From: Mycobacterium sp. MBM
GTDB taxonomy: Bacteria; Actinomycetota; Actinomycetes; Mycobacteriales; Mycobacteriaceae
DNA length: 64,000 nucleotides
Reading direction: 5' to 3'
NCBI GenBank assembly: GCA_021648845.1
Contig: JAKJHY010000008.1
Location: forward strand, 1-64,000
The notes under the pieces were generated by a model that worked only from the letters and a program-made list of their open reading frames with translations, had not been told where the DNA came from and made no database searches. The translations under genes were made by a program, and so were the position numbers. Within the stretch, counting starts at the first letter, position 1, and each line of letters begins with the position of its first letter. Positions 39,135 to 47,974 of this stretch are shown in pieces.

Positions 39135-39994
39135 ACGCGGTCGAGCACCAGCCAGCCACCGTGATGCTCGAAGACGCCGGCGCGCATTTCGGGACAGCGC
39201 GTGCCCAGCTCACGCAGCGTGGCCAGATCGAATGTGCGGACATGCCCGTAGCAGGCCTGCGGCACCTGTTCGAACGGCACCGCCACGACCACGCGGCGGC
39301 GGGCCAGTCGCACCGCCTCGGCCAGCACGGCATCGCCGGTGTCGGGATCGAGGTGCTCGAACAAGTGCAGGGCGGTGACGGTATCGGCGACACGGTCGGG
39401 ACGTGGCACGCGCGCGGCGTCGCAGGCGACGGTACGCAGTGGCCGGCCGATCCCGACGCTCACCCGGGCCAGTAGATCCATCGTCGGGGTGCTCAGATCG
39501 GTCGCGGTCACCTGGTGTCCGAGCCGGCTCATGCGTAGCGGGAAGAAGCCGAAACACGAACCGAGGTCCAGTAGCGTCAGCCCGGTCACCAGTTCTGCCG
39601 CGCGCCGGTGCACCGCCGAGAAGGGGCTGCGCCCGGACTCCAGCAGCTGTAATGAGTTGCGGTAGAAGCGTGACCAGGACGCCAGCCCACCCACCACGGT
39701 GGTGCGCACCACGCCGGTGAAGACGGACTCGAAGTCATGCTGTCCCAGCAGAATTCCGTCGAGCTGGTCGGTCAGCATGAGCGTGAGCGCGTCGGACAAC
39801 TCGTCGGGTCCCAGGTCGTGTTCGACGAGTAGCACGCCGTCGCGGCGGTCGGCGCAGAACCGGGACGCGCACAGCGCGTGCCCGTGGTGGTGTCCGCTGC
39901 GCCGCCGCACCCGGACACCGGGGCTGCGCCACACGCCATCGGGCATCGGGCACAGAGGGTCGAGCTCGGCCGGCCGGATAGCGGTGACTGTCAT
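39131..39994 (-). CDS. mftM: mycofactocin oligosaccharide methyltransferase (MftM-like)
   Basis: 287 residues from ATG 39994. A class I SAM methyltransferase with LTLLDLGSCFGFFPLRMSRLG as motif I and VTALHLFEHLDPDTG. The N-terminal ~110 residues (RRSGHHHGHALCASRFCADRRDG, LMLTDQLDGILLGQHDFESVF) are unusual and match what I know of MftM, the enzyme that methylates the glucose chain of mycofactocin and is encoded next to mno and mnoSR in M. smegmatis. This ties the locus to the electron carrier of the methanol dehydrogenase. Assignment from pattern and neighbourhood. Confidence 0.8.
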   Translation of the reverse strand: MTVTAIRPAELDPLCPMPDGVWRSPGVRVRRRSGHHHGHALCASRFCADRRDGVLLVEHDLGPDELSDALTLMLTDQLDGILLGQHDFESVFTGVVRTTVVGGLASWSRFYRNSLQLLESGRSPFSAVHRRAAELVTGLTLLDLGSCFGFFPLRMSRLGHQVTATDLSTPTMDLLARVSVGIGRPLRTVACDAARVPRPDRVADTVTALHLFEHLDPDTGDAVLAEAVRLARRRVVVAVPFEQVPQACYGHVRTFDLATLRELGTRCPEMRAGVFEHHGGWLVLDRV

Positions 39995-40053
39995 GGTAGA
40001 CAACGCTATTGGGCATGAGCCCGTCGGCGCGCGGGTCGATCGGGCGGCAGTTG

Positions 40054-40070
40054 CCTGCCCGATCGGCCAG
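40054..40070. promoter_or_regulatory. palindrome upstream of the MftM-like gene, probable MnoR-type site
   Basis: CCTGCCCGATCGGCCAG, 60 bases before the mftM start. Over 25 bases it matches the element upstream of the methanol dehydrogenase at all but about three positions, including the following CAGTTnCG. A partial second copy, CGATCGGGCGGCAG, precedes it at 40037-40050. Confidence 0.6.
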
Positions 40071-40087
40071 TTCCGAAGCCGGCGAAG

Positions 40088-40759
40088 CTACTTGTGGGCG
40101 CTCAGCAGAAAAGCCGGTAGCTTCATTCGGCCCTTGGCGTCGTGGTCGTGTGGCCCCAGCTCGAACGGCGCCCCCGGCCCGGCCGGCAGGTTGGCGTGGA
40201 TGTAGGCGGGCCGGATGTCATCGACGACCCAGTGCGCAGCCACGGCATCGCGCAGCTCGTATTCACCGACGGCGTTGGGTTTGGTCTCCAACTCGGCGGG
40301 AAACGCGCCCTCGGCGAACACCAGCACAAAGTAGCTCGCGCCCGGCGCGGCCGCGCGCTGCACGGCATGCAGGTAGTCGTGCCTGGCATCGATCGGCAGC
40401 GAATGCAGCAGCGTCGAGTCGATCACGGTGTTGAACCTGCCGTCGTAACCGGTGAACGAGGTGATATCGGCCTGGGCAAAGCTGGCGGTGCGCAGATTGC
40501 GTTCCTGCGCAGCACGGTTCGCCGCCGCGATGGCCGTCGGCGAAATATCCAGGCCGACCACGGTATAGCCGTCCGACGCCAGCGACAGGGAGAGTTCGGC
40601 GTGGCCGCAGCCGGCGTCCAGGACATCGCTGCGCACCCTGCCCGCCGCGATCACGGCCGCCAGTTCAGGTTGCGGCTCGCCGATATTCCACGGCGGTGGA
40701 CCTGGGAAGTCACTGTCATTGCGGTATGCGCTGTCCCAGTCCAGTACCTCAGATGCCAT
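40088..40759 (-). CDS. class I SAM-dependent methyltransferase (Rv3699-like)
   Basis: 223 residues from ATG 40759, chosen because an upstream start at 40801 would overlap the preceding gene. Motif I is VLDAGCGHAELSLSLA, with VVGLDISPTAI as motif II; WDSAYRNDSDFPGPPPWNIGEPQPEL at the N-terminus is typical of the thiopurine/halide-type methyltransferase-like group. The substrate is unknown. It sits 20 bases after the glutamate-cysteine-ligase homologue, the same pair as Rv3698-Rv3699. Confidence 0.85.
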   Translation of the reverse strand: MASEVLDWDSAYRNDSDFPGPPPWNIGEPQPELAAVIAAGRVRSDVLDAGCGHAELSLSLASDGYTVVGLDISPTAIAAANRAAQERNLRTASFAQADITSFTGYDGRFNTVIDSTLLHSLPIDARHDYLHAVQRAAAPGASYFVLVFAEGAFPAELETKPNAVGEYELRDAVAAHWVVDDIRPAYIHANLPAGPGAPFELGPHDHDAKGRMKLPAFLLSAHK

Positions 40760-40779
40760 GACATCCAACGTACGCCCGC

Positions 40780-42261
40780 TCACCGACCGGGTGTCTCCCA
40801 CGTGTGGACCGGTGCGTTGGTGTGCATGTGCTCGCAGTAGCGGCGCAGCATCTCGGCCAGCGCGGCGGGCCGCGCCAGGCCACGTTGCTGCAGGGCGTGC
40901 ACGGTGGCCGTCTGCCAGGCGGCACCGTTTCGGCCGGACTTCGCGCGGGCCTCGATGACTCCGAGGAAGTGGTCGCGCACCTCGGCGGCGACACCCCAGC
41001 GCCGCAGACCTTCATGAGCCTGTGGCAGCAGCTCGCGCAACACCAGCTCGTCCGCGGTCACCTCGCCAAGGCCGGGCCAGTACATCCGGGCGTCCATTCC
41101 GTGTCGCGCCGCGGTGAAGAAATTCTGCTTCGCCGCGGCGAAACTCATCTTGCTCCACAGTGGTCGGTCGTCGTCGGTGAGCGCCCGTAGCGTGCCGTAG
41201 TAGAACGCCGAGTTGGCCAACATATCGAGAACCGTCGGCCCGGCGGGCAGTACTCGGTTCTCCACCCGCAGGTGCGGTTTGCCGCCCACCACGTCGTAGA
41301 CGGGCCTGTTCCAGCGGTAGATGGTTCCGTTGTGCAGACGAAGCTCCGAGAGCTGTGGGGTGCGTCCGGCTGCGAGCTCGGCCATCGGATCCTCGTCGGA
41401 GATCTCGGGCAGCAGCGCGGGAAAGTACCGCACGTTCTCTTCGAACAGGTCGAAGATGGAGGTGATCCAGCGTTCGCCGAACCAGACGCGCGGGCGCACA
41501 CCCTGCGCCTTGAGTTCCTCGGCGCGGGTGTCGGTGGCCTGACCGAAGAGTTCGATGCGGGTTTCGGCCCATAGTTCGTGGCCGAAGAAGTACGGGGAGT
41601 TGGCGCCCAGCGCCAGCTGAGGCCCGGCCAGCACCTGCGCGGCGTTCCAGTTCTGGGCGAACTGCGCCGGTGATACCTGCAAGTGCAATTGCATACTGGT
41701 GCAGGCGGATTCGGGTGCGATATCGGCCGACTGCAGGGATAGGCGTTCGGGGCCGGCGATATCGATGTCGATATCCTCCCCGCGGGCGGTGAAGATGGAG
41801 TCGTTGAGGGCCTGGTAGCGGGTCGACTCGCTCATCCACCCTGCTTCCAGATGCTCGGGCATGAGCGTCGGCAAAATGCCGATCATCACGATGTGTGCGC
41901 CGTCTTCGGTGGCCTTGGCTTCCGCGGCGTTCAGGCTGGCCCGCACCTCGGCCTCCAGCTCGAGTGCCGATCGACCGGGCAGTGGTCGGGGCGGGACGTT
42001 GAATTCGATGTTGTAGGCGCCCAATTCGGTTTGGTAGGCCGGGTCGGCGATGGAAGCCAAAACCTCCTGGTTTCGCAGTGCGGGCTGGTACTCGGCGTCG
42101 ACCAGGTTGCATTCGATCTCCATGCCGGTCAGCGGTCGGTCGAACTCGAAACTGGACTGCGACAGCATCGTTTCGAACACGTCCAGACACAGCTGGACTT
42201 TGCGCCGGTATTCGCGGCGCTGTGCGCGGCTGAATTCCGTGCGCGAGATCTCTTCGCCCAC
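40780..42261 (-). CDS. glutamate-cysteine ligase-family protein (Rv3698-like)
   Basis: 493 residues from GTG 42261; this start leaves a 10-base gap to the upstream gene. GCS2-superfamily features: MEIECNLVDAEYQPALRN, YNIEFNVPPRP, STRYQALND, TSMQLHLQVSP and RPVYDVVGGKPHLRVENRVLP. It belongs to a long subgroup distinct from EgtA in this same window. It may ligate glutamate, or another acid, to an unknown amine; the neighbouring methyltransferases could modify the product. Confidence 0.82.
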   Translation of the reverse strand: MGEEISRTEFSRAQRREYRRKVQLCLDVFETMLSQSSFEFDRPLTGMEIECNLVDAEYQPALRNQEVLASIADPAYQTELGAYNIEFNVPPRPLPGRSALELEAEVRASLNAAEAKATEDGAHIVMIGILPTLMPEHLEAGWMSESTRYQALNDSIFTARGEDIDIDIAGPERLSLQSADIAPESACTSMQLHLQVSPAQFAQNWNAAQVLAGPQLALGANSPYFFGHELWAETRIELFGQATDTRAEELKAQGVRPRVWFGERWITSIFDLFEENVRYFPALLPEISDEDPMAELAAGRTPQLSELRLHNGTIYRWNRPVYDVVGGKPHLRVENRVLPAGPTVLDMLANSAFYYGTLRALTDDDRPLWSKMSFAAAKQNFFTAARHGMDARMYWPGLGEVTADELVLRELLPQAHEGLRRWGVAAEVRDHFLGVIEARAKSGRNGAAWQTATVHALQQRGLARPAALAEMLRRYCEHMHTNAPVHTWETPGR

Positions 42262-42271
42262 GGTGTCGACC

Positions 42272-43006
42272 CTAGCGCCGAACGGCCACCGCGACCTGCG
42301 GTCTGAGCAGACCGCCCCGCAGGACGATATCGACCCCGGCATGATCGGCCAGCGCTCGCAGGGCCGACGGACTGTAGCTGCGCAGTGAACTGATGAGTCC
42401 GTCGTGCACGAACGGCACGAACGGGGCCAGCGGGGCCATCGTGGCCAGCCGCAGCAGGTGCAGTGGCGCGGGTGGCCGGGGCAGGTCGATGATCAGCAGT
42501 TTGTCCGCGACGCGGGTGCCCTCGGCGAGGACCGCCGCGGCGGTGGCGGGCGGCAGGTGGTGAAACGACAGCGCGAACACTGCCAACGCGTATCGACCGT
42601 CGGGCGCGTCGATCGCGGTGGCATCCATCTGCCGGACGACCGCGCGGGGATGGCTGCCCAGCGCGCCGGCGGCCATCGCGGCGACCGAGTCCGGTTCGAT
42701 ATCGGTCACGGTGACATGGGCGGTGGGGTGGGCCTGCAGGATCAGGGTCGACAGCGCCCCGTGGCCGGCGCCGAGCTCGAGGATCTTGGGGTCGGGCACG
42801 TCGGCGACCTCGTCGAGAACCAGGCGTGCCGACGTTTCGTGGTGGCCGAACACCCGGCCGCTCCACTCCAGGGCGTCGACCACGCTGCGTTTGACCCCGG
42901 GATCGACATCGGTGCGGTCCAGATACTCGGTCCGGTCGGTTTCCAGCAGCCGGTCCAGACACGATGCACGTGGGCCGCCACGGGGCATGCGCTGCAGATC
43001 GGTCAC
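42272..43006 (-). CDS. class I SAM-dependent methyltransferase
   Basis: 244 residues from GTG 43006. Motif I ILELGAGHGALSTLILQAHP, acidic VTDIEPDSVAAM, and ALSFHHLPP typical of small-molecule methyltransferases. The N-terminal ~60 residues include EYLDRTDVDPGVKRSVVDALEW. It is followed 10 bases later by the glutamate-cysteine-ligase homologue and then by another methyltransferase, suggesting one small operon that builds a modified gamma-glutamyl compound. Confidence 0.85.
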   Translation of the reverse strand: MTDLQRMPRGGPRASCLDRLLETDRTEYLDRTDVDPGVKRSVVDALEWSGRVFGHHETSARLVLDEVADVPDPKILELGAGHGALSTLILQAHPTAHVTVTDIEPDSVAAMAAGALGSHPRAVVRQMDATAIDAPDGRYALAVFALSFHHLPPATAAAVLAEGTRVADKLLIIDLPRPPAPLHLLRLATMAPLAPFVPFVHDGLISSLRSYSPSALRALADHAGVDIVLRGGLLRPQVAVAVRR

Positions 43007-43069
43007 GTCCGTCAGGCTACAAGTCGGCCGGATCCGGGGTGCTGAACAGCGCCTACGGTGATCCGGGAG

Positions 43070-43753
43070 TCAGCCACCCAACCCGATCCGGCAGGTGCGC
43101 ATGATGGGTTTCAGTTCTTCGTAGTACTGGGCGCCCAGCAATGCGTGCTGGGCGGTGTCGCCATTTCGGACCGCGAAGGCGATCTGACCGGCCAGATCGG
43201 CCAGCCGGCCGGCGTGATCGGCGATCTGGCCGGGAGCGATCTGGCGGGCCTGTTCGCGGATCGCCCGCGCGCGTTCGTCGAAGTCGCCGGGGGTCGGCCC
43301 TTGCTCGGTGGAAAAGCTCGGCATCACGAAGGACTGCGCGCTCAGCGCGACCAGTGGGGCGACCTGGCGGCAGGCTTTGCCGTCCATGTAACTCCACGAC
43401 ACCGCGCCGACGATGACGGCCACAGCCATGCCGGTGGCGAGCATCGCCCGGGTGACGGCGCCGCGCTCGGTATCGAAAACGACTCTGCGCCACAGCACAT
43501 GGGCGCCGATGGCGGCGGCGACGGCGGCGGCCGCCAGGCCCGCGGCCTCGATGGCGCTGCCGCCCGCCGAAGTCGAGTCGAGCGCTGCGTAGGTGGCGAT
43601 CGCGGCCACCGCGACCAGCATCAAGAGCCAGATGCCGCGGCGGCGCCCGTAGGAGTCCGCGTCGCGGAACTTGACACCGATCACGCTGCCGGCCGCGGCG
43701 AGAACCGCGACCAGCAGCGGGATCAGGACATCGAGATAATTACCGGTGAGCAT
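43070..43753 (-). CDS. membrane protein of unknown function
   Basis: 227 residues with four predicted membrane helices in the first ~125 residues (LDVLIPLLVAVLAAAGSVIGV, IWLLMLVAVAAIATYAAL, AAGLAAAAVAAAIGAHVLW, AMLATGMAVAVIVGAVSW), then a ~100-residue helical domain with two cysteines (GKACRQVAPL and MRTCRIGLGG). No family recognised. Same strand as the PadR gene 21 bases upstream of it, so possibly co-regulated. Confidence 0.7.
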   Translation of the reverse strand: MLTGNYLDVLIPLLVAVLAAAGSVIGVKFRDADSYGRRRGIWLLMLVAVAAIATYAALDSTSAGGSAIEAAGLAAAAVAAAIGAHVLWRRVVFDTERGAVTRAMLATGMAVAVIVGAVSWSYMDGKACRQVAPLVALSAQSFVMPSFSTEQGPTPGDFDERARAIREQARQIAPGQIADHAGRLADLAGQIAFAVRNGDTAQHALLGAQYYEELKPIMRTCRIGLGG

Positions 43754-43774
43754 CGTCTGGCAATGCTACGGGCG

Positions 43775-44446
43775 TCATTCCTCGCCGAGCACCTGGTAGA
43801 TCTCCCGGCGCGCGGTGTTGACGATATCGAGGATGCGTTGCTGTTGCTCGGCCGACGCGGCATGCGCCGCCTGCCCGACGGCCCCGAAGAGCTGGCCGAG
43901 CGCGGCTCGCAGGTTCACCGCATTGGGGTCGGCATCCTCGGCGATCTCGTCCCACGGGGCGGTGCCGATCTTGGCGGCCGCCGTACGGCCGTCCTCGGTG
44001 AGCTCGAAGGTCTTTTTACTTCCTTCGCTCTCGGTGGGCGTGATCAGGCCCTCGTCGACCAGCAACTGCAGGGTCGGATAGACCGAACCGGGGCTCGGCT
44101 TCCACAGATCGTTACTGCGGGTGGCGATTTCCTGGGTCATCTCGTAGCCGTGCATGGGGCGCTCGGTCAGCAGGGTCAGGATGGCGGCGCGGACGTCACC
44201 GCGTTTACCGCGGCCACGCGGACCGCGACCGCTGCGTCCGCCGGGACCGAATCCGAAACCGGGCCCGAAACCGGGTCCGAAACCGCGACCGAAGCCGGGT
44301 CCGAAGGGGCCTTGCTGTCCGGCGGCCTGTTCGCGGATGTGATCACGGAACTCGCGGCGCGCGTGCCGACGATCGAATCCGGTGGGGCCGAATGCTGCCG
44401 GGCCGAATCCGAAGGGTGTTCCGGCAGGTGTGAATGGGGTGTTCAT
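43775..44446 (-). CDS. PadR-family regulator with Gly/Phe/Pro-rich N-terminus
   Basis: 223 residues. The winged helix (~82-155) is of the PadR type: RAAILTLLTERPMHGYEMTQEI and SPGSVYPTLQLLVDEGLI. The first ~80 residues are low complexity with GPGFG repeats and Arg-Gly tracts, seen in a subset of actinobacterial PadR proteins. C-terminal ~165-223 forms the dimerisation helix. An AT-rich palindrome lies ~55 bases upstream, probably its own operator. Confidence 0.88.
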   Translation of the reverse strand: MNTPFTPAGTPFGFGPAAFGPTGFDRRHARREFRDHIREQAAGQQGPFGPGFGRGFGPGFGPGFGFGPGGRSGRGPRGRGKRGDVRAAILTLLTERPMHGYEMTQEIATRSNDLWKPSPGSVYPTLQLLVDEGLITPTESEGSKKTFELTEDGRTAAAKIGTAPWDEIAEDADPNAVNLRAALGQLFGAVGQAAHAASAEQQQRILDIVNTARREIYQVLGEE

Positions 44447-44498
44447 GGGATTGCCTCTTTCGTGGAGGAAGCACCGTGCGTGGCTTCCGATACGTTGA

Positions 44499-44508
44499 CG
44501 ATATATCG
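44499..44508. promoter_or_regulatory. AT-rich palindrome upstream of the PadR gene
   Basis: CGATATATCG, perfect, followed by GAAAACTATCG, which repeats the ATCG half-site. Such short AT-rich repeats in GC-rich DNA are typical PadR autoregulation sites. Located ~55 bases before the PadR start. Confidence 0.5.
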
Positions 44509-44529
44509 AAAACTATCGCGATGCAACAC

Positions 44530-45054
44530 CTAGTCGGTGCGAGCGTCGATTGCCGCCGCAAGCCAATGCGCCCATTCGGCCTGCATGGCCTCGAAGCGCA
44601 GGCCGTACTCGAGGGCGGCATTTCCATAGAACGCGTCGTCGGAGCCGTCGAAGTGCAGGCTCTCGCGCAACGCCCGCAGGCGGTGCAGTTCGGACTCGGC
44701 GTGCTCGGCGAGGGCCCGCACATGTTTGGCGGCATCCGGGCGGGGCAGTTCGCCGAGCAGGAAGATTCGCAGGAGTTCCGGGCTGCGCCCGGGCGGGTCG
44801 TCTTGTGGATTGGTCATCCAGCGCAGCAGTTCGGCGCGCCCGGCTGCGGTGACGCGGTACACCTTGCGACCCCGCGGCCCGATCTCGGCGACCTCGATCA
44901 GTCCGCCGTCGGCCAACCGATTCAGCTCGCCGTAGAGCTGGCTCTGGGTGGCCGGCCAGACGTTGGCCATGGAGTTCTCGAAACGGCGCAGCAGGTCATA
45001 TCCGCTGCCGGGATGTTGGGCGAGTAGGCCCAGGGCGGCGATGCGCAAGCTCAT
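44530..45054 (-). CDS. PadR-family regulator
   Basis: 174 residues from ATG 45054. Winged helix at the very N-terminus (MSLRIAALGLLAQHPGSGYDLLRRFENSMANVWPATQSQLYGELNRLADGGLI as separate helices) and a C-terminal helical domain (~95-174), the PadR-s2 arrangement. Divergent from the carotenoid oxygenase gene; an inverted repeat in the 59-base gap between them is its likely operator. Confidence 0.88.
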   Translation of the reverse strand: MSLRIAALGLLAQHPGSGYDLLRRFENSMANVWPATQSQLYGELNRLADGGLIEVAEIGPRGRKVYRVTAAGRAELLRWMTNPQDDPPGRSPELLRIFLLGELPRPDAAKHVRALAEHAESELHRLRALRESLHFDGSDDAFYGNAALEYGLRFEAMQAEWAHWLAAAIDARTD

Positions 45055-45068
45055 GGACCAGCAGCCTA

Positions 45069-45100
45069 CATTCCACTCTTGACATGTCACTAGTGGAATG
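45069..45100. promoter_or_regulatory. inverted repeat between PadR and carotenoid oxygenase genes
   Basis: Arms CATTCCACT (45069-45077) and AGTGGAATG (45092-45100), exact reverse complements with a 14-base centre that contains TTGACA (45079-45084), a plausible -35 element for the oxygenase gene. Binding would cover the promoter. Confidence 0.65.
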
Positions 45101-45113
45101 TGAGGGTGATTCC

Positions 45114-46427
45114 ATGACCACCGCCTCCGCACTGCCCGCCGAGGGCGCCTTCTTTCAGCGCGGCAACTACGCCCCTGTTGCCGAGGAACTCACCGAATAC
45201 GACCTGCCCGTCCAGGGGGTGATCCCGCCGAAAATCGACGGGTGGTACCTGCGCAACGGCCCCAATCCGCGCCAGGCCACGGCCCACTGGTTCGCCGGTG
45301 ACGGCATGATCCACGGCGTCCGCATCGAGGCCGGGGCCGCGAAGTGGTATCGCAACCGCTGGGTCCGCACCGACAGCTTCGACGAGCCGTTCCCGCTCTA
45401 CAACGCCGACGGATCACGCAATCTGCGTGCCGCGGTCGCCAACACCCACGTCGTCAACCATGCGGGCAAGACCCTCGCGCTCGTGGAGTCGTCGTTGCCG
45501 TACGAGATCAGCACCGAGCTGGAAACGTTGGGCGCCTACGACTTCGGCGGCAAACTCAACAACTCCATGACCGCGCATCCGAAGATCTGCCCGACCAGCG
45601 GGGAGATGCACTTCTTCGGGTACGGCAGCCTTTTCGAACCCTATGTCACCTACCACCGGGTCGCCGAGGACGGCGAGCTCGTCCTCAACCGGCCGGTGGA
45701 GGTCACCGCGCACACCATGATGCACGACTTCGCGATGACCGCCGATCACGTGATCTTCATGGACCTGCCGATCGTCTTCGATATGGAGTTGGCGACCAGC
45801 GGCTCCGGCGACATGCCCTACCGCTGGAGCGACACCTACGGTGCCCGGTTCGGGGTGCTGCGTCGGGACCAGCCGGATGCCGCGATCCGCTGGTTCGATA
45901 TCGACCCGTGCTACGTCTTCCACGTCGTGAACTCCTTCGACGACGGGAATTCGATTGTGCTGCAAGCAGCGCGATACCCCGAGCTGTGGCGCAACGACGG
46001 TGGCTTCGGTGAGCAGGCGATGCTGTGGGAGTGGCGTATCGATCTGAGTGCCGGGACCGTCCGCGAGCGACAACTCGACGACCGTGCCGTCGAGTTCCCG
46101 CGCATCGACGATCGGTTGGCCGGCATGCCCGCGCGCTACTCGGTGTCGGTCGGCGACGCCGAACTGGTGCGCCATGATCTGTCCACCGGTGCGGCCGTCA
46201 CCCACTCCTTCGGCGCGGGTGTTTCCGGCGAGGCGGTATTCGTGCCCGCCGCCGGCCCGGCCGACGAGAGCCGCGGGTGGTACCTGAGCTATGTGTACGA
46301 CCCGTCGCGTGACGGCAGCGACCTGGTGATCCTCGATGCATCCGATTTCGGCGGCGAGCCGGTGGCGACCATCGCGCTGCCCCAACGGGTCCCGTTCGGC
46401 TTCCACGGCAACTGGATCAGCGCATGA
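45114..46427 (+). CDS. carotenoid oxygenase (RPE65/CCO family)
   Basis: 437 residues from ATG 45114; an ATG at 45084 would place the start inside the operator. It cleaves a double bond in carotenoids, apocarotenals or stilbenes using iron bound by four histidines, here probably those in KLNNSMTAHPK, MHDFAMT, YVFHVVNSFD and FGFHGNW. FAGDGMIHG and YLRNGPNP are family motifs. It is controlled by the divergent PadR protein, whose ligand may be an aromatic or apocarotenoid compound. Confidence 0.92.
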   Translation: MTTASALPAEGAFFQRGNYAPVAEELTEYDLPVQGVIPPKIDGWYLRNGPNPRQATAHWFAGDGMIHGVRIEAGAAKWYRNRWVRTDSFDEPFPLYNADGSRNLRAAVANTHVVNHAGKTLALVESSLPYEISTELETLGAYDFGGKLNNSMTAHPKICPTSGEMHFFGYGSLFEPYVTYHRVAEDGELVLNRPVEVTAHTMMHDFAMTADHVIFMDLPIVFDMELATSGSGDMPYRWSDTYGARFGVLRRDQPDAAIRWFDIDPCYVFHVVNSFDDGNSIVLQAARYPELWRNDGGFGEQAMLWEWRIDLSAGTVRERQLDDRAVEFPRIDDRLAGMPARYSVSVGDAELVRHDLSTGAAVTHSFGAGVSGEAVFVPAAGPADESRGWYLSYVYDPSRDGSDLVILDASDFGGEPVATIALPQRVPFGFHGNWISA

Positions 46428-46435
46428 CTCGCGGG

Positions 46436-47974
46436 TTACCGATCACCGGGTAGGGGCACCGCCGGTGACCGCCGGAACGCCACGATGACGATCACCGCGG
46501 CCGCCAGCACCAGCGTCGCGGCAAGTGTGGCGGTCGGCGCGATACCGGAGTCGAACGCGGTGTGCGCCGAGGTCAACAGTCTCTCGGCGGTCGACGCGGG
46601 CAGCTCACGCGCCACCGCGGTAGCGCCACCGATGCTCTCGGCCGCGTCGCCGGCCTGGGTGTGTGTCAGCCCGGCGGGCAGCTGCACATTCGCCCGGTAG
46701 AACGCGGTGAAGATGGTGCCGAGCGTCGCCGCGCCCACCACCGCCCCCAACTCGTATGCGGTCTCCGAGACCGCAGATGCCGCACCGGCTTTCGCCGCCG
46801 GCACCGACGCCACGATGGTGTCGTTGGAGATCGTCTGCGATACGCCGACGCCGAGTTCGAGCACGATGAAGGACACGATGATCGCCGCGACCGACAGATC
46901 GTGGCGGAACAGCAGGATCATGATGAAACCGGCCGCGACGAACACCAGGCCGAACACGATCAGCGTCTGAGCGCTGAACCGCTTGGCCGCCTTGACCACC
47001 GAGATCCCGGCGATCATCGACACCACGGCGCCCGGCAGGGTGACCAGCCCGGCCTCCAATGGGCTCAGTCCGAGCACCAGCTGCAGATGCTGGGACACGA
47101 AGAAGATGAACCCGATCAGCCCCACGATCGACAGGAAGTTGGCCAGCACCGATGAGGTGAACGGCCCGTAGCGGAAAAGCTCCATGTCGAGCATCGGGAT
47201 CGGCCTGCGGTTCTGGCGCCGGACGAACAACACACCAGCACTCAGTCCCACCACGACCGCGATGACGATGAGCACCGACAGCCCGTCGTGCGCGGCGGTC
47301 TTGATGGCCCAGACCAGCGGCAGCATCGCCACGAACGAGAGCGCCACGCTGATCAGATCCAGCGGGCCCGGGTTCGGGTCACGGGACTCCGGCACCAGCT
47401 TCGGGGCCAGGATCAGCAGCGGCAGCAGGATCGGGACAGCGATCAGAAAGACCGAGCCCCAATGGAAATGCTCGAGTAGGGCGCCGCCGACGATGGGGCC
47501 GAGGGTTGATCCGGCGGTGAAGCAGGAGGCCCAGATGGCGATGGCCAGCCGGCGCGCGGAGGCCTCGGTGAAGATGTTGCGGATCAACGACAGCGTCGAT
47601 GGCATCAGCATGGCGCCGAAGAACCCGAGAATTGCGCGGGCGAGCACCAACATCTCGGCGGTGGGCGCGAAGGCCGCGACCGCCGAGACGATCGCGAACC
47701 CGCCGGCACCGATCAGCAGCAGCCGTCGCCTGCCGATCCGGTCGCCGAGGCTGCCCATGGCCACCAGCAGGGCCGCCAGCACCAGCGAATACACGTCGAC
47801 GATCCACAGCTGGGTCGACGCCGGCGGACGGAAGTCCTCGGCGATCGCCGGCAGCGCGAAGGCGAGCACCGTGTTGTCGATCGCGATCAGCATCACCGGC
47901 AGGGTGAGCACCGCGAGCGCGACCCAGGAGCGCCGAGGCGTGGTGGTCGGCGGCGTGGCCGATTGGGTGGTCAT
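46436..47974 (-). CDS. lfrA: multidrug efflux pump of the DHA2 MFS family (LfrA-like)
   Basis: 512 residues from ATG 47974, about fourteen membrane segments, with the DHA2 pattern LIAIDNTVLAFALPAIAEDF in TM1 and GSLGDRIGRRRLLL between TM2 and TM3. In M. smegmatis LfrA exports fluoroquinolones, ethidium and acriflavine and lies behind lfrR, as here. The ATG overlaps the lfrR stop (ATGA). Regulation is by LfrR through the operator at 48559. Confidence 0.88.
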   Translation of the reverse strand: MTTQSATPPTTTPRRSWVALAVLTLPVMLIAIDNTVLAFALPAIAEDFRPPASTQLWIVDVYSLVLAALLVAMGSLGDRIGRRRLLLIGAGGFAIVSAVAAFAPTAEMLVLARAILGFFGAMLMPSTLSLIRNIFTEASARRLAIAIWASCFTAGSTLGPIVGGALLEHFHWGSVFLIAVPILLPLLILAPKLVPESRDPNPGPLDLISVALSFVAMLPLVWAIKTAAHDGLSVLIVIAVVVGLSAGVLFVRRQNRRPIPMLDMELFRYGPFTSSVLANFLSIVGLIGFIFFVSQHLQLVLGLSPLEAGLVTLPGAVVSMIAGISVVKAAKRFSAQTLIVFGLVFVAAGFIMILLFRHDLSVAAIIVSFIVLELGVGVSQTISNDTIVASVPAAKAGAASAVSETAYELGAVVGAATLGTIFTAFYRANVQLPAGLTHTQAGDAAESIGGATAVARELPASTAERLLTSAHTAFDSGIAPTATLAATLVLAAAVIVIVAFRRSPAVPLPGDR

